NCBI GenBank assembly: GCA_905250885.1 | Contig: CAJNOQ010000064.1 | Span: 1 to 64,000, forward strand | From: Didymodactylos carnosus | Taxonomy: Eukaryota; Rotifera; Eurotatoria; Philodinida; Philodinidae | Direction of reading: 5' to 3' | DNA: 64,000 nucleotides | Part shown: positions 39,601-50,714 of the stretch, piece by piece | How positions within the stretch are numbered: position 1 is the stretch's first letter | Layout of the letters: each line of letters starts with the position of its first letter | The notes under the pieces: generated by a model | Database searches by the model: none | What the model was told of the DNA's origin: nothing | What the model saw: only the letters and a program-made list of their open reading frames with translations | Made by a program: the position numbers and the translations under genes

Positions 39601-40300
39601 AGAGATGGTTGCTTTGATGATTTATCCCTTCTAAGAATCCAGCCCTCTGAGCGTCCTTCATTTCAGATTAATCTATCACACACTTGACATCGGAACTTTT
39701 ACAGTTGGTAGCCTGAATTTCACCGATCTTAGCTGATTTGTTTGGTTATGCCGATTTTCAATTCTCTAGAAAACGAGTTTGCTAGGCAGATATTTCGAAG
39801 AAACTTTAGAACAGATTGATCATAGTCACTACGACCAACACAACTTTCATTCATCATAATATGTTTTTCTTTAAAACCGGCAAATATGCATCATTAAGAA
39901 TGCAATACAAGCAGAATCAAAAACTGGAAACATAGGTCCAGTCATTTTCCAAAAAGAGATACCAACAGAAAGGTATAAATTATATCTTGATAATGTCTCA
40001 AACTAGTTCTTCTTTCAGAAGGCTTTCTTTTTTTTCTTTTCCAAGCTAAAATTTTTGAAATAGCCTGCAGCTATTTCTCTGTGACAGAAGCAAAATTTTA
40101 AGAACTTTTCTTGTTCAAACTGCAGCTGTGTTATATTACACGTTATAATGTGATCCTTAGATACTTTGTAAATAGCTAGACTGTTTCATTAAACAGTGTA
40201 TTAGTCCGACGTGTAACATTGTATCTACTTATGCATATTCAAAGCTGACTACAAACTATATGTCAGTTTGTATAATTTATACAGCTGTATAATAAAAACC
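36672..40300. other. Divergent intergenic region between ARID3 and H1
   Basis: About 3.6 kb without a supported gene. It should contain the ARID3 5' untranslated region and promoter plus sequence upstream of H1. GA/TC, ATC and AAT low-complexity patches lie at 37540-37690 and 37824. Around 38605-38665 is one copy of a dispersed repeat whose second copy lies near 43187-43247. The rest is unrecognised. Confidence 0.45.
38605..38665. repeat. Dispersed repeat, copy 1
   Basis: The segment from CAGTTTTTCCGGTTTTCTTC through GATATGAAAAAATCGAACTA resembles 43187-43247 base for base over most of about 60 bases, in the same orientation. Longer borders could not be set. It is probably part of a degenerate mobile element. 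Confidence 0.4.
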
Positions 40301-40514
40301 GAGTATAAAATTTATCACGTGTTATTGGGTATAAAATAAAAACGAAAATTTATCTCGAGACAAAGAACTAAAAAAGCGTCTAACTTTTCAACTCGACGTA
40401 TTTCGACACAAACAGAACCACAGTCACTTTTACACGTCTTCGCGTACTGTCAACACAAGACCTTTGCTTGTACTTTCTACTGTTTCAAATTCAATTAAAA
40501 GTTTTTTATACATA
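40301..40514 (+). promoter_or_regulatory. Likely promoter and 5' UTR of histone H1
   Basis: TATAAA strings occur at about 40304 and 40331 (GGGTATAAAATAAAA), 180-210 bases before the H1 start codon, followed by a C/A-rich leader. Position and motif suit a TATA-type histone promoter. The transcription start is not known. Confidence 0.35.
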
Positions 40515-41684
40515 ATGGCACCCAAAACTAGCGGCCAAACCCGTCAGGCTGGTAAATCTCGTCAAGCTGGTAATACAAAATCAGGAAAAAGAGCACCATC
40601 AAAGTCAGTATCAAAATCGAAACATCCAGCATATACGGTAAGCATAAAAGAATATCAGATCATTTTCAAACACTTTCCTATATTTTCCATTTATAAGGCT
40701 ATGGTTAAAGAAGCGCTTGAAGCATTAAATAAACGTGGTGGAACATCACGTCAAGCAATCTTAAATCATATCGTGGAAACACATGGTATTCAACGCGGTT
40801 TATCAGTCAATTCGCATTTACGTACATCGTTGAAAAAAATGCTCGATAATGAAGAAATAACTCAGGTTTCAGGTAAAAACAGTAGTTTTCTCTTGTATGA
40901 AAACATAAGCATTTGATCCATGAGTGTTGTAAGCTAAGGATGTGCAGTGTGTAGACTTAGATTGAAAATAACTTTAAAGAATATAGTGCAATATAAACAT
41001 ACTTATCCTGCACATCTGCGACAGAGAAGTTAAATAACTTTCTATATCGTTGTATTGCTTTTTTATATCAAATTTTGCTAAGAAAACGTTCACTGCTTAG
41101 CCACAAGCGTTATTCTAGACACTCATACTTCAGAGCTGATGAAAGAGTCTCGTGAAATAGTAGGTCATTTAAAAACCTTTTTTAGGTTCAGGTGCAAATG
41201 GTTTTTTTAAAATTAAATCTTCGAAAAAATCAAATACCCAAAAAAGTTCAAATACTCGTGGTAGATCATCATCAAAAAATTCGACTAGAAAACGTTCTTC
41301 TAGTCAAGGTGGTGGTTATTCAAATAATCGTAGTCAACAAAAATCACCTAGCAAGAACCGGTCCGCTACAAAGGGGCGTTCTGCCGGAAGAAAATCAGGT
41401 GGTGCTACTAATTCCAAATCAAAATCAGTGAAACGGTAGGTTCTTCCTTATATAATCATCTATTAATTAAAAATTTCTTTATCATAATCTTTCATTCAAA
41501 TTTTTGCTGACGCTGTTTGCTATAATAATTTACATCTTTGTCCAAATGTTTTAGTTTGAGTAATAAACAATCACCGAACAAAAGAAATACAAAAGCCGGT
41601 AATTCAAAAAATAACTCGCCACGAAAACAAGCTGGTCAGAAACAAAAGTCGCCACGAAAACAACAAAACAAAAATAGTTATTGA
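40515..41684 (+). CDS. H1: Linker histone H1
   Basis: Four exons, 40515-40637, 40698-40872, 41186-41435 and 41555-41684, join in phase to 225 residues. Residues 1-40 are a basic Ser/Thr/Lys tail. The winged-helix globular domain (H15) follows: YTAMVKEALEALNKRGGTSR, then QAILNHIVETHG, LRTSLKKMLDNEEITQVSG, and GANGFFKIK at the start of exon 3. The C-terminal tail is long, Lys/Arg/Ser-rich, with SPSK, SPNK and SPRK sites like the SPKK motifs that bind AT-rich DNA and are CDK targets. H1 binds linker DNA at the nucleosome and compacts chromatin. Unlike replication-type histone genes it has introns, and AATAAA at 42009-42014 suggests a polyadenylated message. ATG at 40515 is the first in-frame Met giving the normal tail. 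An upstream in-frame CTG is not needed. Confidence 0.92.
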
Positions 41685-43494
41685 TAAGCATTTGAATTCA
41701 TTGTACATTTTGTTGTAAAAAAAGATTTTTCTCTTTGTTAAAGTATTCAATCTTGAACCATTATTCTTTCCCGTGGTTTCTTCGTTTTATACTACATATT
41801 TACGGTTATTTTCTATTCGATATAAGAGTGTGTGTTTATATGTGTTTTTCTAATCTCAATTTATTGTGTGTGTTGTATATATTTGCATATATTGCTTTTT
41901 TCCAAAAGATATCTATTTTTTTCACTGTTGTTTTGATTTTGATTTTGACAGAGCGAAGAGTGTATCATAGATGTTATAGCCAAAAAAACATTTACAAGAT
42001 ATATTTAAAATAAATAGTCAAGGTAGAATAATAATCGTTGATGAAGCAAACGTCTTTTACTCGTGAGAAAATGACTATATTTTTGAATCTAAGAAAAAAT
42101 TTTCAGTTACTGTCTTTGGATGTATGCGCCAAGTCATCCTCCTCCGTTTGCAAATTATCATTTAACAGTGTACAACAAAAGAATTGAACCTCGTGATAAC
42201 AAGAATAATTTTAGTAGCCCAGATAAAATAAAGTTTGCGTGATGGAGGGTGCTCGGCTATAGGACACTCGATGCAGTTGTTCGTTTGAAAAAGCGTGAAA
42301 TTCTGGAAAAACGTCCGAAAAATCGGTTAGAGGCCCGGCCACGTTTTCTTAGAACTATCGAAAAATATACGCACCATTCTACAAGACTACAAATGTGAAG
42401 TCTAACGCACTATTTTCTGTAGTGCTTGATATTTAGAATTTTTTCAAAATGTCGGCATGGGAGCAACGTGAAAATTTTCGACTGATAATTTTTTGCGTTG
42501 AAAACAATTTTTTATGAACTATTGAATATTGTTCAACGCGCACATTTCGATATAGTAAAAATCTTTTGCTTGGTTGTGAACACATTCTGCCAAGATGTGA
42601 AAAGTTAGATGTTAGCGAAAAGGTAACAGAATTCTAAATTTTATGCGTTGATTGTAGCATATACGCTTGAATTTTGCAATGTGTCTTTCAATGCTATGTC
42701 TATTAGTGCACTCTCATGTCGACTCATTATTGGCTCTTTCCAGACACATATTTGAAAGCTGAATGAGTCACTTAGCTTAGTTAATAAGTATTAGAAGATA
42801 AAAAAAGAAAAGAGTCATTGCGAAAACTCGCCAGGGAATTAAACATACTCAGTTTAATGGTTCATGGACAAACATTTGCACGTTGAATCGAAAACAATTT
42901 TTATACATCAGAACTATTATTTCAATGGGAAAGATGTATGACGCTGCTGCTGATGATGATTCTTAAACAGAATATGGTCAATATCAGATAGTCCAGGAAA
43001 AATGGGCCACTTTTTGTTTCGATTTTCCTCAGCCGTGTTTCATTTGTTTGCGTTCATTCATACACTAGAAGATGTATCTTGAAATTCTCTAAAAAAATCG
43101 TATTCAGCATGTTATTGTAAAAGTAAGAGTGGAGGGATATATGAAAAACACTGATCAGATTTGAAATGTTCAACTACCTAACTGAAAAAACTATTTTTTC
43201 GGTTTTATTCCTTTATCTGTTGAGATACGAAAAAATCTAACTAGCCAATTTGTAGCGCTTGAAAAACTCTATCTTCCAGCTATAATTAGAGTTTTACCAC
43301 ATCTCAACTGATTACATGAGAATTTTTTATTTTTATTCATTCTCAGAAAAATAATTATTTTCGTACATGAGTTTCGCAGCATTGCGTAAAATCGGCATAA
43401 CCCGTATAAAATCAAACTTTTGGGGTTCGGGTTTTTTCTTGTTTTATAATAGAGTGAGATGTTTTTTATATCCAAATACAAGGAACACAACATG
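41685..43494. other. Intergenic region after H1
   Basis: The H1 3' UTR with AATAAA at 42009-42014 comes first. The sequence from about 42100 is more complex and less AT-rich, contains the second copy of the dispersed repeat (43187-43247), and has no supported gene. It is probably degenerate mobile DNA, with no clear ends. Confidence 0.4.
43187..43247. repeat. Dispersed repeat, copy 2
   Basis: Matches 38605-38665 through the shared order GGTTTT-TTCCTTA-CTGTTG-GATA-GAAAAAATC-AACTA. See the first copy. Confidence 0.4.
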
Positions 43495-43635
43495 TAGTGG
43501 CGTAACCAGGAAATGGTGGGTGCCCGGGCGGTAGTATGAATTTTTTTCTAAAATCTAGATTTCCTTCTTCATCGGTGCGACAAGGATCGATGCCCGGGCG
43601 GCACCCTGGTATGCCAGGGCTTAGTTACGCCACTA
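43495..43635. mobile_element. hAT-like MITE, 141 bp, with 8-bp target duplication
   Basis: The ends are TAGTGGCGTAACCA and, reverse-complemented, TAGTGGCGTAACTA. The flanks 43487-43494 and 43636-43643 are both ACAACATG, a perfect 8-bp target-site duplication. Short GC-rich subterminal repeats (GCCCGGGCGG) occur inside. hAT-superfamily transposons make 8-bp duplications and often end in (C/T)AGxGGCG. There is no coding capacity, so mobility would depend on a transposase elsewhere. Confidence 0.85.
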
Positions 43636-43704
43636 ACAACATGCTGAGTGAAAAGATGAAATTTTCCTTGCTATTCAGTGGATTTCAATATGGTTACCTT
43701 TTGT

Positions 43705-44330
43705 ATCATAGATTATGCACCATTGACGAGACCTATTTAGTTTTGTAGAGCTCGTTGACTATTCAGAAAATCTATTTCGCGGCTCCTGGGATAACGTACA
43801 TTTTGTCTGTGCTCATTATACTCTTAAAGCAAATATGCCGCCAAAGCTGACATTTTTCAGGTATTTTTCAATCCCTTTGGCCGACTTTTCACTTTAAAAT
43901 TTTAATATATTCTAAATTTTTGGTCCTGAACAGAATGAGTGTATTGTTATTTATTCAAAAACGTACAGTACTCCTTTTGCTTTTCATCTCCGTACATTAG
44001 CGCTAGGTAGTAAATAACAGTAAAAGCGATTATCGGGAATTTTGAAATGGTACGGATATTTTAGAGCCTTACACGTAACATTCTCATGAAAGATATAGTT
44101 TCTGGCACTTTAAGTGAAGTAGGAGTAGCGGACTTTCTTGAGAGGGAGAACAAGTCAAAAATCGATCCGAGGGATTGAAAAATACCTGAAAAATGTCAGC
44201 TTTGGCGGTATATTTGCTTTAAGAGCATAATGAGCACAGACAAAATGTACATCATCCCAGGAGCTGCGAATAGTCATCGAGCTCTACGAAACTAAATAGG
44301 TCTCATCAATGTTGCACAAACTCTTCTAAA
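43705..44330. mobile_element. Foldback element with ~160-bp inverted arms
   Basis: Sequence 43718-43880 matches the reverse complement of about 44170-44325 with few differences, for example TGACATTTTTCAGGTATTTT on the left and its complement on the right. The loop is about 290 bp. No open frame of note is present. Outer borders are uncertain and no target duplication could be read. It is probably a non-autonomous DNA transposon. Confidence 0.7.
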
Positions 44331-44907
44331 CTGTGGTAGGTATTACATGGATGTATCTTAGTTGTAGTTTAGGTAAAAGGTTGACTCATCACGAGAAATA
44401 TTAGAGAACTTCTTCCTGCTGCATTAAAATATATCAGAATCAGCACTGATTAATAAACTGAGACGCAATGAGAAAAAAATTGGAAAGAAAATTCTGTTAA
44501 AAAGTTCTAAAAAATTGGAGTAACAAATTATATCGTGGTTTAGAAAACGATGAAAGATTTACTTCGTTAAAAATACAGTTTTATGGAGAATTCAACGGTG
44601 AATCGTTCTAAAAGAAATCGAAGTCTAGCAGATGAAAAAGGAAAAAGCTATTGGAAAATACTGAGACTGTCTTTGATTCATAGACATCTGTTATTTTCTA
44701 CCTGCGTAACAGAGTTGTCTCAGGATATCCTATCCCTCATTAGTAGTTTGCAGGATCATATGCCAGAATAGATAGATTAATATCACATGAATGATTTGCC
44801 CTAATTGTTAAAGAATTTGACATTATTTATGGTATAGAATGTACCTGTCTGCTTTTTACTATCCAATTGAATTGTGGTTATTGTTTATATATTAATTACC
44901 TGTAGAT
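44331..44907. other. Intergenic, upstream of the Mx-like gene
   Basis: About 0.6 kb, AT-rich. It ends in an acceptor-like ctgtag two bases before the start codon, so a 5' UTR intron is likely. The 62-codon open frame at 44583 has no recognisable features and is not called. Confidence 0.4.
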
Positions 44908-47900
44908 ATGTCTAATCGAAACCGATCTACTTCATCAAAAAAAGATGACCCATCATTGGCATTATCGGAAAGTTATGATGCAAAAATTGAGCCGTTGTTA
45001 CGTACAATTGATCAAAGTACCAATGTTTTCTTGTCCCTTTTATTATCAACTTTCATTTCTCTTGTATTTTTGTAGTTCGATCAAAAATTTCTGACGTTGA
45101 TACTGGTATTGATTTACCATCAATTGTTGTTTTGGGTGAACAAAGTTCAGGAAAAAGCAGTGTGCTGGAAGCCTTATCGGGCATTAATTTGCCGCGAGGT
45201 GGACAACATATGACAACAAAATGTAGGTAGTTTTGAACAGTTTTTCTACTAAAGAAATTCTGTTTATTTTCACCTTTTTTATTTCTGTGTTGTCTTAGGT
45301 CCATTAGAGATACGAATGCGAAAAGCAGATGATTGGCATGCATCATTGGAAAGTAAAAATAGAATAATACAAGACAATATTCAGAACCACCATGATGTTG
45401 GTCATTATATACAGTGTGAGCAAGATCGTGTCACACACGGAAGGGATCAAGTTTCAAAACAAGTTTTATCATTGAATGTTCAGGCGCCGTGGTTACCAAA
45501 TTTGACGTGAGTTAACGACGTTCAATTGCATGAAAAATCGCTATAAGCATATAGCATTAGAGTCTCTATGTAAAACTTTTACATATATTTAAATATTATA
45601 GACTGATTGATCTACCAGGTATTATTCAAATAGCATCAACAAATCAAGATAAATCGTCTGTGCAAATTATTGAAGAACTTATTGCTGAATATCTCAACAA
45701 ACCGTCAACAATTATATTGGCCATCATACAAAGCAACAATGATATCGAGACTTCAGCTGCCATTAAATTTGCGAAAGTGTATGATCCAGATGGTGAAAGA
45801 ACCAGTAATAAGAGAAAATACTGTGTTGAAATTTTAATATGAATCTTCATTTTGATTTTAGTTGGCATATTAACAAAAGTTGATCTAGTCGATCGAGGGG
45901 CCGAAGATAAATTGTTAGAAGTCTTTCATAATAAACGAATACCTTTAAAACATGGTTATCATATGGTCAAATGTCGAACGCAAGAAGATATTGATAAAAA
46001 TGTTGAACTTGGTATGTTTTACTCCTTTTTAAATTCCTGCAAGTTAATATGACCTCCTTTCCTTATGTATATGTACGAAGGCAAATGCGCTAAAAAGATT
46101 TCTTCTCTTCGAATTTATATACATTTCACATTGTTTTTGGTCACGTTAAAGAAGAATTCAACCCGTTCTGAGATCATTTAGCTCCATTTGCTATCAGCAG
46201 GAAATCTAGTACGACCCATTTCACAGCAAAGATACAAGGCGGTGATTAGTATACATCTTTGCTTGTAATTGCACTCAGACAGTACACATTCTGTGCTTAT
46301 CTTAAGCCTCTTGTTTCTGGCAAAAAAAGTTTTTGTGTCTTTTACATTAATATTGTATTAGTTGTTAGGAAATGAGTTTGTATTTTATGACTTTTCTATT
46401 GTTGTGTGTAGATGAAGCTCTTCGTAGAGAAGAACAATTTTTCATTAAATCATCAAAATTTCAATCGATACCAGCTGAGAGACGCGGTTGTCCGGCATTA
46501 GCACGTCTTTTAACAAAAGAACTTATTCGCAATATCAAACATTCACTCCCACGTTTAACTGAATGTCTGAATACAAAAATAAAAAATATTGAACAACAAT
46601 TTCAATATTACGGCATCGATGATTATAATCTATTAACAACTGAATTGAGAACACAACATATAACAGAATTGCTATTTACATCAATGCAAAAATTTCGAGC
46701 AGAACTACACAAAGTGGAAGAAGGAGCTCAAATTAATAACCCATTGTATCATTTTATTCATGAAATGAACGATAATTTTTATAATAAAATGCACGAAACT
46801 AAAATCGAGGGAGCCAATTTAATTCGTTTTATTAAAGAAGCGATGTATGCGTGTCAGGGCCCGGAACCAAGCGATTACATTTTATTTCGGGTGACAAAAA
46901 CAGTATGTTTAAATTATATTAAAGATATCCGTCAGCCGATGGAGAAATATTTGAGTGCAATGATTGAAAAAACAAAGTATGTCGTTTGTTTACTTTAGAC
47001 ATCTTTTTTCATAATTTATCTTTCAATTTAGTCAAGTCATATCGAATATAATCGAAAAGTTTTTCTATCTTCGACCAAATTTATTACAACGGATGTACAA
47101 TATTCATGAGGAAATTGAAAAAAAATTGAAGAGTGATTGTTATAACGAATTAGAATTGTTATTAGAAATGGAAGAAACATTTGTTTATGCAGATAACCAC
47201 ATCTATCGCGATACACTTCAGCAAATGAAACAATCTATACGTACACGAGATTCGTTAACATCAATTTCAAGAACTGTTTATCCAACACCTACAGTAGCAA
47301 CAACATCGATGTCTACATTAAAACGTCAAATCGATGAGGAAGATGATGAATCACCACCGCCGCCAGTCAAAATATTGCGAACGAATGCAAGCCAACCATC
47401 ATCATCACGTAGCGGTTTATCAGCATGTATGTATTAGTTAGCTTTAGGTACAAAAAACATTGTCGGAGTTTAATGACGTCTTTCACATTATATTTAACGA
47501 AGCAGAGGCTCAGTTGTTTTTGTTTTATTTTTACTAGAAACTCAAAAAGTATTTTTTAATTTGTCTTTGCAGTTTTGGCTTTTGCAAGCGTTTGGCCCAA
47601 AGATAATCAGGAAAATTCGAATGCTGTTAATGAAAATGAACCTAAAGAATTTCTCACATATAATAACGGTTAGCAATTGTTATTTTCTGCTTTCTAATCT
47701 CTTACCATCGGCCATCTCCTAAAAAAACTTTCAATTCTTCATTGTGTGCACAAAACATTGAGTAATTTAGGGCAGAGTTTTTCTATTCATACTGGCTTGA
47801 TATTAAATTTTTTTCTTTTTTCAGATACTCGTCCACATACTGATTTTGTCTCATCTACAATTGGCATACCGATGATATCATCATCCAACCATTCCATTCT

Positions 47901-48216
47901 TCATCATCATTCACCAGATTTAAGTGAAGAAATTCTTGAATATAAAATTCGGATATTAGCAACATGTGATGTTATTTGTAAACGTATTGTATTATCCTAT
48001 CCACAACGTTGTGAATGGTTAATTGTTCGTAAACAATTTCAACAACTCGATTTAAGATCATCGATATTAAATAATACTAGTTTGGAAAATCTTGACTTTT
48101 TGATGGCTGGTGATCCGGAAACCGAGAAAAAACGCGAAGAATTGATTCATAAACGGACCATATATAAAGAAGCTGTCAAAGATTTACAAAAACTTGAGCA
48201 AAATCAGCGAACGTAA
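44908..48216 (+). CDS. Mx-like: Mx/dynamin-like large GTPase
   Basis: Nine exons: 44908-45016, 45076-45222, 45299-45506, 45602-45804, 45862-46011, 46412-46976, 47032-47426, 47573-47668, 47825-48216. They join in phase to 754 residues. The GTPase domain shows G1 GEQSSGKSS (about residues 57-65), the switch Thr in MTTKCP, G3 DLPG and G4 TKVD. The stalk begins near [11 protein letters not shown] and has the Mx-type [19 protein letters not shown]. The C-terminal GTPase-effector part includes [14 protein letters not shown] and a final charged helix. There is no PH, Pro-rich (dynamin) or mitochondrial-targeting domain, which fits the Mx branch. Between stalk and effector part about 110 residues are Pro/Ser/Asn/Asp-rich and probably disordered. 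Mx proteins assemble on and block incoming viruses in vertebrates; an antiviral role here is inference. AATAAA at 48425-48430 is the likely poly(A) signal. Confidence 0.88.
46012..46411 (+). other. 400-bp intron of the Mx-like gene
   Basis: Donor gtatgt and acceptor gtgtag, phase 1. No embedded feature seen. Confidence 0.6.
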
Positions 48217-50714
48217 GAAAAAAAGATTGTCAAAACTGTCAGATACCTATGTAACAATCAAATATACTTGTTTTATATTGTAATCCGCACATTGTTCTGT
48301 AACTATTGTAAATTAAGTTTTTCGTATTATGTCTGTTTTTTTTACACGCCATATGGTGTTGTCTGTTCTGTATGCTTTTTCACTCTTTATAGTGTTCACC
48401 CCCGATGTATTGTTTTTGTAACTCAATAAACTTCATAGCAAATAATTTGGGATTTTGTGTGAATATAGCTCGAGAACTATACTAATCACACAAGAAGTTT
48501 CAGTTTGTTTGGGTTTATGGATAACCGGATTATCTAATTTTTACTGAAATCCGAATAACTTCTGACCCATGGGATAATAAATTATTTCTTGCATGAGAAT
48601 GTAGCGCTGAACGTCAGCTATTAATGATATAAATTGTAAGTATTGTATCTTACTGATTATTTTACAATCGCCAGTCGTGTTGTCATTTTAATAAATAGCA
48701 ATAGCTCGGCCAAGAAACATTCTTAAAAATTTCTAGTAAAACATTTCTAGTAAAACTGATGTAACTCAATCAAAACTAACACGTTCAACCTGAAGTTTTT
48801 AAACGATAAAGTTCAGATTCAGTTTTGATGCTGATTTCAAATATATTATTGGTTTTGCAAAAAAATGGAAGTTTAGCGGCAAAAACTGCAAAATACGAGT
48901 GCATTTCCGTAATTTTTGCTGCCTGTTGCAAAAAAATTAATTTTCTCCACAGCGAAATATATTTTCCAAAACCGATACGTAACTTTTGTCTCTGTTGCCT
49001 GAGACTATCGGACGTTGGCACGCACGACACTTGAGCACGACATTTGGGCGCAACGACATTTGGCGCATGTACGACAAAAGCATTCAGTAAGAGTGCATTT
49101 ATTAAAGTATGATGCATAACGATAAAATTTTCTTTAAACAAACTTGGTACGGTGTGAGACCTGTTTCTATATTACTCATATCCAACTGTAACCACTTTTT
49201 GTTTAATCTTCATCGATACTCACCGTTACCCATACCGGCGCCTTTGAATCTCAACTGTCGTTTCGCCCAAATGACGTGTGCCCAAATGTCGTTGTACCCA
49301 AATATCGCGCGTACCCAAGGGTCGGTATACTGTCGCCTGACGAGTAGAATAATGTATGAAAATTGAGCAAAGCTCTTCAAACAAAAAAGATGATGGGTTT
49401 GCCAGATCTGGGCGTGAGTATGTGCCTAGATGGTCCTGTTCGAGCTCGCTGAGCGAGAGAATTGTGATACAATTAGCTCGACACCTACATAACCGCACTT
49501 AGTTTTTGATGCTGAATCCGAATAAAATAGTTTCAACAAAATAGAATGGGTGCAAACAGGCAAAATCTTGAGTTTTTGCGAAACTGGTCAAATTTTCGTT
49601 TTTTAAGGGGTAACTCTTGTATTTTAAAGATATATATTAAATATTAAAAAGTACATAAGTACAATATACAAAAAGTACAAAATATTAAAAAGTACATATT
49701 TTTAACCAGCTCGTCGAGCGCTATCTACCCATGTATCATTTAGTCAAAGAGTTTTCTGCTCGACTTTTACATTTCCGGCACCCTGTAGACGTTAAGTTTT
49801 TTTCTTGAATATAATTATAACAACATCTTTGAGTACTTTCTTAAAATAAAATTTTTAATACAAAGTTCTGTTGTTTTAAAATAACATAAAGAATAACACG
49901 ATAATATTCCTCAAATCGGTGTAGTAACGTTAATGAAAATGTAATGTAATTCAAGTTCTTTTCGTATTATACCTTAATGAATATAGGAGAGTCTTTTTTT
50001 TTCGTCAAAAAACGTGCATAAAAATATTTATTGGGCAGCATAATATTCCATTATAGGCATGTCGGTAAAAAATCATTAAAACATAAGTCTCATGCAGATG
50101 TAATTTTTAAACAGAAGCCACATATGACGCCTTTTTAATTTTATTTTCAAACATAATGAAACAGTAAACAACTTTCAATAACAATGAAAAGAGATTTGAT
50201 GAATATTAATTAAAATTACTTTATAAAAATAAATAATATTTTCTCCATCGAAGGTTTTCATTTCCGTTATATTTCACACGTTCTTTATTGCTTCAATATA
50301 AAATCGTCAAACGATCTTGCGAGGGTGATTTTAATTCTATTATTTTTTATTCATTACTAGCAGATGAACTGGATAATTAACAAAGAAGACGTTAAATTAA
50401 CTTTATAGAAATATTTTTAGTATAATAAAAAAAAATGATACCTAAATGGATCAATAGTAGTGCTTTTTTATATTGTGGATCTTTGTAAGTCAGAAGTATC
50501 CAAATTCCATCTTTAACTATAGGACTATATCAGTGATTATTATGTGATCAACGTATTAATCAATCAAGGTTGTGAAATAAGGGTAAAGCATGAAAATGGA
50601 TAAAAATTAGATGTCGTATTCTCACATGCTAGCGCCATTTCAGATATATATCCAATCTCTAAGTGCTTCTGAAAATAGAATCAATAGTATTAACTTCATG
50701 TTTTCTTTTGACAG
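48217..50714. other. Intergenic region with one repeat element
   Basis: The Mx-like 3' UTR (poly(A) signal 48425-48430) is followed by AT-rich sequence, a TIR-type element at about 49005-49335, and short AAAAAGTACAT repeats at 49640-49700. Part of the end must be intron or 5' exon of the next gene, because exon 50715-50758 starts in mid-codon. I could not find that exon. Confidence 0.4.
49005..49335. mobile_element. Small element with inverted arrays of ACGACATTTGGGC units
   Basis: The left arm (49011-49075) and right arm (49255-49332) are inverted copies built from repeats of CGACATTTGGGC(G/A)C. The flanks read CTGTTGCCTGA on the left and CTGTCGCCTGA on the right, a possible imperfect duplication. 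There is no coding capacity. The layout resembles the element at 61567-62021, though the unit sequence differs. Confidence 0.6.

Noticed and set aside
41735-42013. Plus-strand open frame of 92 codons rich in Phe, Tyr and Ile
   Set aside because: It lies in the H1 3' UTR and is the kind of hydrophobic frame expected from T-rich sequence. The poly(A) signal overlaps its end.
48785-49141. Minus-strand open frame of 118 codons
   Set aside because: It overlaps the repeat element at 49 kb, has no recognisable motif and mixes unrelated composition; taken as chance.
49640-49700. Repeated AAAAAGTACAT strings
   Set aside because: Only two or three imperfect copies in AT-rich DNA; no array large enough to call a satellite or CRISPR.
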